A DNA stretch of 14,408 bases. Origin: Betaproteobacteria bacterium. GTDB taxonomy: Bacteria > Pseudomonadota > Gammaproteobacteria > Burkholderiales > Burkholderiaceae_E. Within the stretch, counting starts at the first letter, position 1. The number at the start of each line of letters is the position of its first letter. The notes below the pieces were generated by a model. The model was given only the letters and a program-made list of their open reading frames with translations, was not told where the DNA came from and made no database searches. Of the stretch, positions 14,019-14,408 are shown piece after piece. The DNA lies in the NCBI GenBank assembly GCA_009922405.1, contig RFVZ01000044.1, forward strand, positions 1 to 14,408, written 5' to 3'. The translations under genes and the position numbers were made by a program.

Positions 14019-14408
14019 ATGCCAACGGTCAAACATTGTCTTGAGCAAAAGCCCAGGGCCATCCATTCAGTCAAGTCCACCGATACCGTGCACACCGCCC
14101 TGCAGCACATGCGTGAGAACCGCGTTCGCGCCATGTTGGTGATCGACGATGGCCATCTGGCCGGCATCATTTCGCAGGGCGATTGCGCCATCAAGGTGCT
14201 GTTGCCTGGGCTCGATGCAAAGGTCACCATCGTGGGCAACGTCATGACGGCGAACCCGATCACGGTGGCCCCCGCAGATGACCTTGACCATTGCATGGGC
14301 ATTATGGCGTCGCGCCATATCCGCCATCTGCCCGTCACCGACGGCGATCAAGTGGTCGGTGTCGTGTCCGTGGGCGATATCGTCAAGAATGTGATTGAGC
14401 AACAAGGT
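14019..14408 (+). CDS. CBS-domain protein, 3'-truncated by window edge
   Basis: The first 130 codons are present, with no stop before the edge. The protein consists of a tandem CBS pair, a fold that binds adenine nucleotides and often senses energy state. CBS1 includes VRAMLVIDDGHLAGIISQGD. CBS2 runs from NVMTANPITVAPADDLDHC to HIRHLPVTDGDQVVGVVSVGDIVK. Stand-alone pairs in proteobacteria usually have 140-150 residues, so only the tail should be missing. GGAG lies 9 bases before the ATG. It is divergent from the photolyase-like gene with 39 bp between starts. Its target is unknown, and no enzyme or channel domain is fused in the visible part. Confidence 0.92.
   Translation, partial: MPTVKHCLEQKPRAIHSVKSTDTVHTALQHMRENRVRAMLVIDDGHLAGIISQGDCAIKVLLPGLDAKVTIVGNVMTANPITVAPADDLDHCMGIMASRHIRHLPVTDGDQVVGVVSVGDIVKNVIEQQG

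Noticed and set aside
1..14408. Search for CRISPR arrays, tRNA/rRNA, transposases, toxin-antitoxin or anti-phage genes
   Set aside because: I saw no regularly spaced repeats, tRNA cloverleaf or recognisable mobile or defence protein on either strand; the only tandem repeats are short in-frame linker repeats.

Overview
The window looks like a chromosomal stretch from a betaproteobacterium, most likely Burkholderiales. This rests on the Bug/TctC-type solute receptor, a branched-chain-amino-acid-type (Liv) ABC operon, the character of the proteins and a moderately high GC content by eye. No genus is claimed. Genes are tightly packed on both strands. No gap exceeds about 140 bases, and I saw no rRNA, tRNA, CRISPR array, insertion sequence or phage gene.

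Left part (1-3122, minus strand): an apparent operon reads right to left. It holds a small dimeric alpha/beta-barrel (EthD-like) protein, a Liv-type periplasmic receptor, livG and then livF, which runs off the left edge. The livG/livF junction is an ATGA overlap. The permeases (livH, livM) are not in the window and may lie beyond livF.

Middle part (3145-6943): a Bug/TctC-type receptor diverges from the EthD-like gene with only about 20 bp between the start codons. It converges on an exported alpha/beta hydrolase of the homoserine-acetyltransferase-like group. A 137-bp divergent intergenic region rich in AGGGT/ACCCT half-sites leads to a 70-residue unknown protein. Next come a stem-loop, a 5'-truncated nitroreductase remnant on the minus strand and an exported SGNH-hydrolase-like protein on the plus strand.

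Right part (6949-14408): four minus-strand genes read right to left. They are a photolyase-like FAD protein, an RND periplasmic adaptor, an MdtB/C-like RND permease and a MATE transporter. Adaptor/permease and permease/MATE overlap by 4 and 7 bases, so the three transport genes are probably translationally coupled. No outer-membrane channel gene is present. A divergent CBS-domain protein runs off the right edge.

I see no obvious wholly new system. The most interesting items are: the photolyase-like protein, which has no N-terminal antenna domain but carries a Rossmann-looking C-terminal extension; the RND plus MATE fusion operon with a palindromic site in front of it; an 11-bp motif, TAAGGGTTAAC, shared by two divergent promoter regions; and the back-to-back Shine-Dalgarno sequences at 3129-3138.
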